From CAYOVG01 sp964407285 (GTDB taxonomy: Bacteria; Desulfobacterota; Syntrophobacteria; Syntrophobacterales; Syntrophobacteraceae), in the NCBI GenBank assembly GCA_964407285.1, contig CAYOVG010000156.1, forward strand, positions 1 to 15,511: 15,511 nt of DNA. Direction: 5' to 3'. The notes beneath the pieces were generated by a model. It was not told where the DNA came from. It ran no database searches and saw only the letters and a list, made by a program, of their open reading frames with translations. The translations under genes and the position numbers were made by a program. Shown one piece after another: positions 1 through 7,357 of this stretch (positions within the stretch are counted from its first letter, which is position 1; every line of letters begins with the position of its first letter).

Positions 1-72
1 CTCATCACCGACGAGAGCGCGCCGTACTACTGCCCCGACCGGCTCGTGGAGTATCTTCTGTCTCTTACGTGA
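1..72 (+). CDS. C-terminal end of an unidentified upstream gene (partial)
   Basis: Frame 1 is open from the first base for 23 codons and ends at a TGA at 70-72. The readable tail is ITDESAPYYCPDRLVEYLLS followed by LT, which has the composition of a real protein end with an amphipathic helix-like finish. The rest of the gene lies outside the window, so no family can be named. The last codons and the stop fall inside the first unit of a 20-bp tandem repeat, so the repeat arose at the very end of this gene. Coding status is inferred from frame and composition only. Confidence 0.45.
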   Translation, partial: LITDESAPYYCPDRLVEYLLSLT

Positions 73-98
73 AACCATTGTCTCTTACGTGAAATCAT
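59..98. repeat. Two tandem copies of a 20-bp unit
   Basis: The unit TGTCTCTTACGTGAAACCAT at 59-78 is followed directly by TGTCTCTTACGTGAAATCAT at 79-98, with one difference (C/T). The first unit carries the last codons and the TGA stop of the upstream frame. The second carries the same TGA again, outside the gene. It looks like a slippage or short tandem duplication. No function can be assigned. Confidence 0.8.
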
Positions 99-181
99 GA
101 AACGGAACCGGTCGGATACTTGCGAAAAGACGCGAAGTCCGGCCGCTGAAGAAGCGCGGCCGCCGATTCCGGGCATTGAGG

Positions 182-1252
182 ATGGTTGACTTGAAGACTC
201 GACGCGATGACTCCGATTCGTCCTGCGCCTTCGGCCTCACGCCGGGCTCCCTGGTCTATGTCGGTGAACACGGCGAAAAGCAGACTCGCGTCATGCTCAC
301 GCGGTACGACGCGGAGCGCTACGAAGAGCGCGAACTGGAACGAATCGAAGAGGCTTTCGAACCGTTGGAAGGCGCGGGGGTGCGCTGGATTCACATCTCG
401 GGATTCCAGGATGTGAAAGTCGTGGAGGCGGTGGGGAGCCGCTTCGGGTTGAATCCCCTGCTTCTCGAAGATGTGCTCGATTCGCGTCAGCGCTCTAAAA
501 TCGAGGATCACACGGAGTTTCTGTTCATCGTTTTGAAGATCGCCTATCCCGGGGAGACCACGGTCTTCGAGCAACTGAGCGTCATCATGGGAGAAGGTTT
601 CGTGCTCTCGCTCCAGGAAGGGGACAGCGACGTCTTCGCTCCCGTCAGGCAGCGCATGAAGGACGGCAAGGGGTGTCTGCGGATAAGCGGGGCCGACTAT
701 CTCACCTATGCGCTGCTCGATGCCGTGACCGATTTCAATTTTCTGACCCTCGAAAACCTCGGCAAGCGCATCCGTTCTCTCGAAGAGGAGATCCTGCGAT
801 GCGAAGACGGCGGGATACTCGATGACGTCTGCCATATGAAGTGGGAGACATTGACGCTGCGCACCCAGCTCTGGTCCTTCCGCGAACTGATCCGCCACCT
901 CAGGTCGTCCCCGAATCCCTTGATCCGCAAAACCACCCGTCCCTACCTGGAGGACTTGTTCGACCACACCATCCAGGCCGTGGACACCGTCAAGACCTAT
1001 CAGGCCATCGCCACCAGCTTCCTGGACGTGCACCTCTCCATCCTCAACCAGAGCACCAACAAGGTCATCCAGTTTCTGACCGTTATCGCGACGATCTTTA
1101 TTCCTCTCACCTTCTTCGCCGGCGTCTACGGAATGAACTTCAGGTACATGCCCGAATACCAATGGGAATGGGGATATCCGGTATTTTGGGTTTCGATGCT
1201 TCTTCTCGTCGTGGTCATGTTGCTCTATTTCCGGCACAAGAAATGGCTCTGA
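182..1252 (+). CDS. corA: CorA-family magnesium/cobalt transport protein
   Basis: Inner-membrane channel of the CorA (2-TM-GxN) family, which forms pentamers and admits Mg2+ (also Co2+ or Ni2+). From the ATG at 182 the protein is 356 aa, normal for the family. Residues 1-290 form the soluble alpha/beta and long-helix domain, beginning near PGSLVYVGE as in relatives. TM1 spans about 296-316 and ends in the signature YGMNF, with GMN at 317-319. TM2 spans about 330-350, and the protein ends in a basic tail (RHKKWL) as expected for an inside C-terminus. The frame is open upstream, and an in-frame TTG at 176 is possible. I chose ATG 182 because it gives a typical N-terminus; neither start has a strong ribosome binding site. 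A perfect intrinsic terminator follows, so it is probably transcribed alone or with the upstream gene. Confidence 0.93.
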   Translation: MVDLKTRRDDSDSSCAFGLTPGSLVYVGEHGEKQTRVMLTRYDAERYEERELERIEEAFEPLEGAGVRWIHISGFQDVKVVEAVGSRFGLNPLLLEDVLDSRQRSKIEDHTEFLFIVLKIAYPGETTVFEQLSVIMGEGFVLSLQEGDSDVFAPVRQRMKDGKGCLRISGADYLTYALLDAVTDFNFLTLENLGKRIRSLEEEILRCEDGGILDDVCHMKWETLTLRTQLWSFRELIRHLRSSPNPLIRKTTRPYLEDLFDHTIQAVDTVKTYQAIATSFLDVHLSILNQSTNKVIQFLTVIATIFIPLTFFAGVYGMNFRYMPEYQWEWGYPVFWVSMLLLVVVMLLYFRHKKWL

Positions 1253-1296
1253 CGGGAAAGAGGATACGGTTCTCCAGGCAATACTCCGAAACGGAT

Positions 1297-1343
1297 GCAG
1301 GCCGGCGGATAAGCAGTCGCTATCCGCCGGCCTGCGTTTTCTT
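1297..1343 (+). terminator. Rho-independent terminator after corA
   Basis: The arm GCAGGCCGGCGGATA (1297-1311) and the arm TATCCGCCGGCCTGC (1321-1335) form a perfect 15-bp stem with a 9-nt loop, followed by GTTTTCTT. It starts 45 bp after the corA stop. The T tract lies on the + side only, so it serves corA; the convergent polyketide synthase gene ends at 1411 on the other side. Confidence 0.92.
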
Positions 1344-1410
1344 GCCTTCTCGCCGGCCGGCGCCAAGCCGATAGCCGCCGCCGGGGCCGATGCGGGCGGC
1401 GTCGGTCCGC

Positions 1411-2664
1411 CTAAACCTTTTCGAGCAGCAGGCCGGATACCGTCAGTCCCGGTCCGAACGCCATGGCCAGCACCCTAGTGCCGGGAGGAATTTCGGCAGA
1501 CCGGACGATCTCATGGAACATGGTGGGCAGGGTCGCCGACGATATGTTGCCGTTTTCGTAGAGGATCTTCCTGGACAGGTCCATGTACCCATCGTCCAGG
1601 TTGAGCCGGTCGGCGATATGGTTGATGATCGCGGGTCCGCCCGGATGGATGGCGTAGACCAGGTTGCGCCTTTCGGCCTCGAAGTCCAGTCCGGCGTCTC
1701 TGAAGAGCGTCTCGACGAACGGGGCCACCGCATCCTTGATGTAGAGGGGCACCTTGATCGACAGGGTCATCTGGAAGCTCGACGCTCCGAGGTTCCAGGT
1801 CATGCCGTCCACGGAGTCGGGGATGATGTGTTCCCTCATGCCCAGGATCTTGAGTCCGCGCCTGCGCTGCCCGGCGAACACGCTCTCGGGATATGCCGAG
1901 TAGCGCACGAAGCCGTCTCCGAACAGCGTCATGGTCAGGATATTGCCGGCGCTTTCCTTGGTGAGATCCATGTGGGCGGAGAAGAGTTCCGTATGCACCA
2001 GATCGACCCTCGACTTCAGGGACGTGGCGCCGAGCATCGAGGATGCGAGGAAGCCGTGCGCCATGCGTATGGCGGGCAACGATCCGTAGCATCCCATGTG
2101 ATAGCTGTGGGTCACCGTGGTGTTCCACCAGCGCTTCTCGGAAACCAGTTTCTCCACGGGACTTGGCGAGATGTACCCCGAACAGGTGACGTGGATCATG
2201 TGGTCCGGCCCCTCCTCGTCTTTGCGGTACATACCGGCCAGGCACCCGTCCACCACCTCCTCGTAGAGGGCCATGCGCCGGTCTAAAGGAGGGGTCAGTT
2301 GGTTGAGGTCGTTCGGTTGAGTGTGGTTGAGCAACCGGGAGGTACCGGCCAGACTCGTGATTGTTTCCAGTGAAAACGGCGCGCGAAGCGACGCGGGGGA
2401 GTAGTTCGACGGTGCGAGAGTCATCCGGCGCTGTTTGATGTATGAGGGCGAGACGCTGTATCGCAGGACCCTTGCCTTGACTTCCTCGAACACGGCCCTT
2501 GCCTCTGTGTCGGAGTAGGCGCCCTGTTCGATGCATTTTGCAGCCGCTATACCCCAGGCCAGCATAAGCGCGGAATCTTCCTGGGGCGTGGGGGGGGAAG
2601 CGTGAAACGGCGCGAAGTCTGCTAATACAATCGATTCGGTCGAGTAACGGGATCTCATGTACAT
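1411..2664 (-). CDS. Type III polyketide synthase, copy 1
   Basis: Homodimeric chalcone/stilbene-synthase-like enzyme that extends an acyl-CoA starter with malonyl-CoA and cyclises the product; starter and product cannot be read from sequence. It has 417 aa against roughly 350-400 usual. The catalytic Cys is C192 in MGCYGSLPAIRMA, the His is H340 in YAIHPGGPAI and the Asn is N373 in GNISSATLPTM. The conserved LFGDG (247-251) and the family C-terminal AFGPGLTV motif are present. The ATG at 2664 is preceded by AAGGAG at 6-nt spacing. The frame stays open to 2853, but the RBS and the end of the duplicated block at 2675 both support 2664. It is almost identical to 7358-8611: the proteins differ only at T396/A and V409/I, and the stop is TAG here. 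It converges with corA. It has its own upstream region with a 20-bp inverted repeat. I see no starter-activating or tailoring genes beside it. Confidence 0.93.
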   Translation of the reverse strand: MYMRSRYSTESIVLADFAPFHASPPTPQEDSALMLAWGIAAAKCIEQGAYSDTEARAVFEEVKARVLRYSVSPSYIKQRRMTLAPSNYSPASLRAPFSLETITSLAGTSRLLNHTQPNDLNQLTPPLDRRMALYEEVVDGCLAGMYRKDEEGPDHMIHVTCSGYISPSPVEKLVSEKRWWNTTVTHSYHMGCYGSLPAIRMAHGFLASSMLGATSLKSRVDLVHTELFSAHMDLTKESAGNILTMTLFGDGFVRYSAYPESVFAGQRRRGLKILGMREHIIPDSVDGMTWNLGASSFQMTLSIKVPLYIKDAVAPFVETLFRDAGLDFEAERRNLVYAIHPGGPAIINHIADRLNLDDGYMDLSRKILYENGNISSATLPTMFHEIVRSAEIPPGTRVLAMAFGPGLTVSGLLLEKV

Positions 2665-2675
2665 GGAATCTCCTT
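1412..2675. repeat. 1,264-bp direct repeat, copy A
   Basis: This block matches 7359-8622 without gaps at a constant offset of 5,947 bp. It covers the synthase gene almost exactly, from the last two bases of the stop codon to the ribosome binding site. I compared the copies by eye: six differences inside the block, all between 1440 and 1555 (1440, 1476, 1479, 1489, 1543, 1555), plus the adjacent base 1411. From 1556 to 2675 (1,120 bp) I see none. No terminal inverted repeats or target-site duplications are visible at the ends, so it is not an obvious IS element. Confidence 0.95.
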
Positions 2676-3578
2676 TTGATTCTTGAAGCTGTCTTTCATT
2701 ATTTGGTTTCGAGGTCTTTCTGATCGGTGTACGGCACACTTCCGCAACACGGCTACGCATATCCCTTTGAGGAGACGAACCACCCCCTCGGCGATGCGGT
2801 ATCGTTCGATACCGCTCACCATATGGTCGTAATGAAACGAACGCCGGACACATCCCAATGAATTGCTTGGGATTGTCGGGAATGTGAGCTTTTCAGGGTA
2901 ATATTCCAGAGGACATGATGATCTCTACTCCTTGCATATCAGAGGCGGGAAACGATAGATCCCGCATGAGACAGTTATCCTCATGCATGGGATCAGGGGG
3001 CTTGAATGTATTTTTTTGCCTTGCCCTTTATCAGATTCCGGCTGAAGAGAGGCGCAAGCATTGCCCGTACCCGAGGGGCGGGAGAATGTTCTTCGGTTGA
3101 CGTCAGATTTCTGTTCGCCGGAGGTTTTGAACGGCGATCAGGACCGCCCGGTCCTATTTCGACAAAATGGGAGCGGTTCCGGCTTGTTATCCGGACGCCC
3201 CCAGCGTACATGAGTACAAAGTAATATTATGAAATACAAAGTCAATACGTGATGTGTGGTGGACAGGTACTGGAAATGCCTTTGAAATGCCTGGAGCCCC
3301 GCCGTGAGTTTCCCGACAGAAGAGACCCTGCCGATAGAAGCCGATGGAAACAGCGCCTTGCAGGTGGAATGCCTTCGGATTTTTCATTTCCAGACCTATC
3401 AAACAACGCGGTTGAAGGATCGTGGAGAATGCCGGGGGCGTGAGTGCCACGGTTCGTTGCGACATACCCGTCGCGTGGGTCCCGGCCGTGCCCGATTCCG
3501 AGATGGTCGTCTCATTCTTCCCATTTTGTCCCGTTTCCCGGAAATCCGCCCTCTTCTTCTTAATTATATTCTGTCTTC
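2676..3578. other. About 0.9 kb intergenic region without a recognisable gene
   Basis: Several short frames of 60-90 codons occur on both strands, but none has a good ribosome binding site or a recognisable motif. The region should hold the promoter of synthase copy 1 (leftward). Visible structure includes the inverted repeats at 2796-2815 and 2852-2873, a compact perfect inverted repeat at 3140-3155 (AGGACCG, CC, CGGTCCT), and a direct repeat TACAAAGT at 3215-3222 and 3235-3242 in a short AT-rich patch. The frame beginning GTG at 3304 has a somewhat protein-like first 40 codons but could not be assigned. Confidence 0.6.
2796..2815. promoter_or_regulatory. 20-bp perfect inverted repeat upstream of synthase copy 1 (candidate operator)
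   Basis: GCGGTATCGTTCGATACCGC has two perfect 9-bp arms around a TT centre, about 130 bp upstream of the copy 1 start on its strand. The size and symmetry suit a dimeric regulator such as a TetR- or MarR-like protein. No matching sequence lies upstream of copy 2. A second, weaker inverted repeat lies at 2852-2873 (arms ATCCCAA and TTGGGAT). No convincing -35/-10 pair could be placed, so the operator role is inference. Confidence 0.4.
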
Positions 3579-3842
3579 ATGATTGTTACTCGTCGTATAA
3601 CGGCGATATGCGCTTCCGGCCCGGGGTTCGCGAGCGCGGGATACGAGGCCCGGACGGCGTCGGAGAGCATCCATGCCGTGGGACTTTCGGAACCGGGGAG
3701 CAGGTTGAAGAAACCATTCCATCCGCTCCCGGCGGGCTTCGGAATACCCGGCGCCAATGGTATGAATCTTGCCCGTTTAATACGGGAAAAGGACATGAAT
3801 ATTATGATGAGCAATTGTCGTCATGGCGGCCTGCGGAAATGA
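3579..3842 (+). pseudogene. Decayed response-regulator receiver (REC) domain
   Basis: The 87-codon frame contains stretches that read like a two-component receiver: FASAGYEARTASESIHAVGL resembles the usual helix 1/strand 2/helix 2 segment, and AGFGIPGANGMNLARLIREK resembles ADFRIPGANGMDLARLIREK of intact receivers. At the expected phospho-acceptor position the sequence has GGC (Gly) where GAC (Asp) would be one base away. The N-terminal acidic pair and the later Thr/Lys positions are absent, and the frame ends soon after IREKDMNI. The ATG has no ribosome binding site. I infer a relic regulator that once stood upstream of the kinase at 3929. A degenerate but expressed protein is less likely. 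The homology is by eye and needs a profile search. Confidence 0.5.
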
Positions 3843-3928
3843 CGAACCGCGGTATGCAACCGCATCATCGGACCATAAGTTCGTCCGCCTTGCCTGAAGC
3901 CGCCATTGATAAAGCGGAAAAGGAAGCA

Positions 3929-6900
3929 ATGAAACGATTCGGCGATTTTACAGGAACAATTCGGGGGAGACTATTCCTTCTCCTTGCCGTTGTCTTCGTA
4001 CCGGTCCTGATGGTTCAAGCCGCATATCACTACAGCCGGTTTGAAAGACAGCGTTCGGACGAGTACAAGATGAATCTCGAGGTGGCGCGAGCAGCGGCCG
4101 GAGCCTTCGAGCATATTATCAGGGACATCGTCCACCAGGAGCAATCCATAGGGATCAGCCTCACCCCTGCGCAACCTCTTTCCGTCGAGGAAATGAACCG
4201 CATTCTCATCAAGAATTGCGAGGAATATCCGTACCTGCGCAATCTGTCCTGGGTAAGCCCTCAAGGACGCATCACGGCATCCAGCCTGAGCGAGAGGGTT
4301 GGCGCGCATGTGCCGGACATGAGCCACATCAATGCGATCGAAGCCGGACGGGAATGGATAGTGAGCGACCTCTTCCAGGCGGGAGCGGCCCGTGAGCCGG
4401 TCTTTACGGTCGAACGCGGGATTCGCAACGAACGGGGCGAACTCCTGGGGCTGGTAACGGCGGTCGTGTTTCCCGAGAAACTGGGCGAGAGGATCATGGT
4501 CCAACAGACGGGAGGATGCGGAATTACGCTGTTCGACAGCAGCGGCAGAGCCGCCGTCCGGCATCCGCCCATGGATTGGAGTTGGGAGGAACGCAACAAG
4601 CTCGGAAGTTTGCCGGAATTCAGGAAAGTGTTGGACGGCGGCGAGGTTGCCGGGGTCTTTCCCTGCCCCTTCAACGGAGTGGTCAAAATCATCGGCTTCG
4701 CCCCCATTCCTTCCATCGGCTGGGTCGTATCGGCCGGTCGTCCCCTCGATGCGGTGATTGATCGGGTCAAATCGCAGTTCATGGAGCAGTTGGCCTTTTC
4801 TTTCATTCTTACGATCGCCGTTTTTCTTGTGGCACTGACGATTTCGCGTAACATAGAAAACTCGGTTCGACGGCTTCGGGAGCAGGTCCGTGCGTGGCCC
4901 GAGGGAGATTCGGAGGACCCGGCGCATGTGGAGGACATCACGGAGATCAGGGACCTGGCCGCCGCTTTCGGCGCGATGGCCAGGGATGTCAGGAACCGCG
5001 AGAATGCGCTCCGGGCAAGTGAGGAGAGGCTGAGGACGCTCTTTCACGAAACCCTCAACCCAATTTTCATGCTCGATGAAGAAGGAAAATACATCGATGC
5101 GAACGAGACGGCGCTGGAGTTCCTGGAATGCCGCAAGGAAGATCTTCCGGGAAAGACGGTCCGGGACTTCCTGCCGCCCGATACCGCGGAAGAACAGGAG
5201 CAAGCGCATTCTCCCACGATGGGACGCCGAATGGTGGAAACCGATTACCTCGTAAACGGCAGAATCAAGACGCTTCTCCTCAACGTGGTTCCCGTTACGG
5301 TTTCGGGTTCGAGAGTGGTTTATGAGATCGGACAGGATATCACCGACCGAAAGCGCGCTGAAAACGCCTTGCGCAAGAGCGAGATGAAGTTTCGAAGCCT
5401 GGCCGAAAACACCTGGGACTACATCACGCGCTACGACAGGGACCTGCGGCATACGTACGTGAACGCGGCCTGTGCGCGGGCGACCGGTATTCCCGCCGGG
5501 GAGTTCATCGGCAAGACCCACCGGGAACTGGGTTTCGGGGAGGAGCAGTGCGGCATATGGGAGGAGAAGATCCGCACCGTATTCGACACCGGGATGCCGC
5601 AGCAGTGGGAGTTCGAATTCGATGGCGCGCAAGGGCGCATTCATCTCGACTGGAGATTGGTGCCGGAGTTAACCGGGGATGGAAAGGTCAGCAGCGTTCT
5701 GGGAGTGAGCCGCGACGTGACCGGGCGGGCAATGGCTGCGGATGCGCTACGGCGCAAGAGCGATTTCGTGGAGAGCCTCATCGAGACCGCCCGGACCGTC
5801 ATTTTGGTTCTCGATCCCGATGGAACGATCGTGCGCTTCAATCGCTACATGGTGGAGATTTCCGGCTTCACTCTCAAGGAAGTCAAAGGCCTTTGCTGGT
5901 TCGAAACCTTCATTCCCGAGCGCTGCCGGGACGATATGCGCGAGCAGTTCAAGAAAGCTTTGGAGGGCAGTCCCACCCGCGGAAGAATCACTCCCATGCT
6001 GACGCGCGACCGGAAAGAACTCCAGGTCGAGTGGTACGATGAGATCCTTAGGGATGCCCGAGGCCGCGCGATCGGGCTCCTGGCGGTCGGAAACGATGTG
6101 ACGGAAAAGAAGAGCCTGGAGGACCAGCTCCGCAGAGCGCAGAAACTGGAGGCCATCGGGACTCTGGCGGGCGGCATAGCCCATGACTTCAACAATATAC
6201 TGGCCGCCATCATCGGCTACACGGAAATGGTCCGGGATGAGATAGGATCGTGGAACCCGGTGCGCGACGACCTGGAGGAGGTGCTCAATGCGTCCTACCG
6301 GGCGAGGGACCTCGTCAAGCAGATCCTCACCTTCGGGTACAGCAAGGCGGAAGGCGAAGGGGTCCCCGTCAAGATCGCTCCCGTGATCGAGGAAGCGCTG
6401 AAGATGCTCAGGTCGTCCCTGCCCACGACCATCGAAATTCGGCAGCACATCGACAAAAGGAATTTGACGGCTTTGGCTCATCCCACGCAAATCCACCAGG
6501 TGCTGGTCAACCTCTGCACGAATGCCGCACATGCGATGAAAGAGAAAGGGGGTATCCTCACGGTTTCGCTCGATGCCGTGGATATTGAACCGGATGACGC
6601 ATCGCCCGGCCACGGCCTCGCCCCCGGCGGATACCTGCGGCTCCGGATAAGCGACACGGGACATGGCATGGATGCGGCGACGATGGAGAGAATCTTCGAC
6701 CCGTACTTCACGACGAAGGATGTGGGCGAGGGAAGCGGGCTCGGGCTGGCCGTGGCGCATGGAATAATCAAACGCCGCAAGGGCGCCGTCACGGTAAGCA
6801 GCAAGCCCGGACAGGGAGCAACGTTCGATGTGTACATCCCGAGACTACGGGACGAGGCTCCGCAACGGCCGGAGTCGTCACGCGCCGCGTCCGTTCCCAT

Positions 6901-7282
6901 GGGCGGTAACGAGCGAATTCTCCTCGTGGACGACGAGGCGGCCATATTGAAGACGGGAACCGCCATGTTGAAAAGCCTGGGCTACCAGGTGAGCGCTCTC
7001 ATGAGCGGCCCCGAGGCCCTGGAAGCCTTCAGGTCCGATCCCGGCCGGTTCGACCTGGTTATCACCGACTACACCATGCCTTCCATGACGGGGGCGGACC
7101 TGGCCCGAAGCATTTTGGGCATCAGGCCCGATGTGCCCATCATTCTGTGCACCGGGTTCAGCGAACAGATCGACGAGCAAAAAGCCTCGAGCATGGGAAT
7201 AAGGGAGTACATGCTCAAACCCGTAAGCAAGCGGGAGATGGCCGAAACCATCCGCAGGGCGCTGGATGGACAGGGCAAGTGA
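3929..7282 (+). CDS. Membrane-bound hybrid sensor histidine kinase (sensor, three PAS, HisKA, HATPase, REC)
   Basis: Two-component hybrid kinase of 1,117 aa. Residues 14-33 are TM1 and about 38-283 are an extracytoplasmic dCache/PDC-like sensor. TM2 is at 287-307, followed by a HAMP-like linker. PAS domains lie at about 361-480, 485-605 and 612-730. The phosphorylated His is H752 in GGIAHDFNNILAAIIGYTEM. The ATPase shows N865, D909 in SDTGHGMD, the F box FDPYFTTK and GSGLGLA at 935-941. The C-terminal REC has D1001/D1002, phospho-acceptor D1047 in VITDYTMP, Thr in LCTG and K1097. ATG 3929 is preceded by AAAAGGA and gives a clean N-terminal TM. The frame is open to 3422, but that extension is unlike a kinase and overlaps the REC relic in another frame. 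No intact partner regulator is adjacent. Ligand and output are unknown. The gene lies between the two synthase copies. Confidence 0.95.
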   Translation: MKRFGDFTGTIRGRLFLLLAVVFVPVLMVQAAYHYSRFERQRSDEYKMNLEVARAAAGAFEHIIRDIVHQEQSIGISLTPAQPLSVEEMNRILIKNCEEYPYLRNLSWVSPQGRITASSLSERVGAHVPDMSHINAIEAGREWIVSDLFQAGAAREPVFTVERGIRNERGELLGLVTAVVFPEKLGERIMVQQTGGCGITLFDSSGRAAVRHPPMDWSWEERNKLGSLPEFRKVLDGGEVAGVFPCPFNGVVKIIGFAPIPSIGWVVSAGRPLDAVIDRVKSQFMEQLAFSFILTIAVFLVALTISRNIENSVRRLREQVRAWPEGDSEDPAHVEDITEIRDLAAAFGAMARDVRNRENALRASEERLRTLFHETLNPIFMLDEEGKYIDANETALEFLECRKEDLPGKTVRDFLPPDTAEEQEQAHSPTMGRRMVETDYLVNGRIKTLLLNVVPVTVSGSRVVYEIGQDITDRKRAENALRKSEMKFRSLAENTWDYITRYDRDLRHTYVNAACARATGIPAGEFIGKTHRELGFGEEQCGIWEEKIRTVFDTGMPQQWEFEFDGAQGRIHLDWRLVPELTGDGKVSSVLGVSRDVTGRAMAADALRRKSDFVESLIETARTVILVLDPDGTIVRFNRYMVEISGFTLKEVKGLCWFETFIPERCRDDMREQFKKALEGSPTRGRITPMLTRDRKELQVEWYDEILRDARGRAIGLLAVGNDVTEKKSLEDQLRRAQKLEAIGTLAGGIAHDFNNILAAIIGYTEMVRDEIGSWNPVRDDLEEVLNASYRARDLVKQILTFGYSKAEGEGVPVKIAPVIEEALKMLRSSLPTTIEIRQHIDKRNLTALAHPTQIHQVLVNLCTNAAHAMKEKGGILTVSLDAVDIEPDDASPGHGLAPGGYLRLRISDTGHGMDAATMERIFDPYFTTKDVGEGSGLGLAVAHGIIKRRKGAVTVSSKPGQGATFDVYIPRLRDEAPQRPESSRAASVPMGGNERILLVDDEAAILKTGTAMLKSLGYQVSALMSGPEALEAFRSDPGRFDLVITDYTMPSMTGADLARSILGIRPDVPIILCTGFSEQIDEQKASSMGIREYMLKPVSKREMAETIRRALDGQGK

Positions 7283-7313
7283 AAGCGAGCCCCGATGCGG
7301 TAGGGCATCCGCT

Positions 7314-7350
7314 TTTCCCTCTCGCCCCCGGTTCAGGGGCGAGGGGGAAA
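7314..7350. terminator. Hairpin between convergent genes, possible bidirectional terminator
   Basis: The arms TTTCCCTCTCGCCCC (7314-7328) and GGGGCGAGGGGGAAA (7336-7350) pair over 15 bp with one G-T wobble and a 7-nt loop. It lies in the 75-bp gap between the hybrid kinase stop (7282) and the synthase copy 2 stop (7358). There is no T tract beyond the stem on either strand, so intrinsic termination is plausible but not certain. Confidence 0.55.
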
Positions 7351-7357
7351 TACCCCG

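Noticed and set aside
95..1366. 423-codon minus-strand frame opposite corA
   Set aside because: It is the antisense shadow of a GC-rich gene. CorA has the GMN motif and membrane helices, while this frame has no motif or RBS.
2665..2853. N-terminal extension of synthase copy 1 to 2853
   Set aside because: ATG 2664 has an AAGGAG site, copy 2 begins at the same codon, and the duplicated block ends at that RBS.
3422..3928. 169-codon N-terminal extension of the hybrid kinase
   Set aside because: The extension has no domain or signal-like features, overlaps the receiver-like relic in another frame, and ATG 3929 has an RBS directly before a first membrane helix.
3971..5644. 557-codon minus-strand frame inside the hybrid kinase gene, and similar ones at 5747-6760 and 11898-13211
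   Set aside because: These are antisense shadows of long kinase genes; the translations are low-complexity in type and have no recognisable domains.
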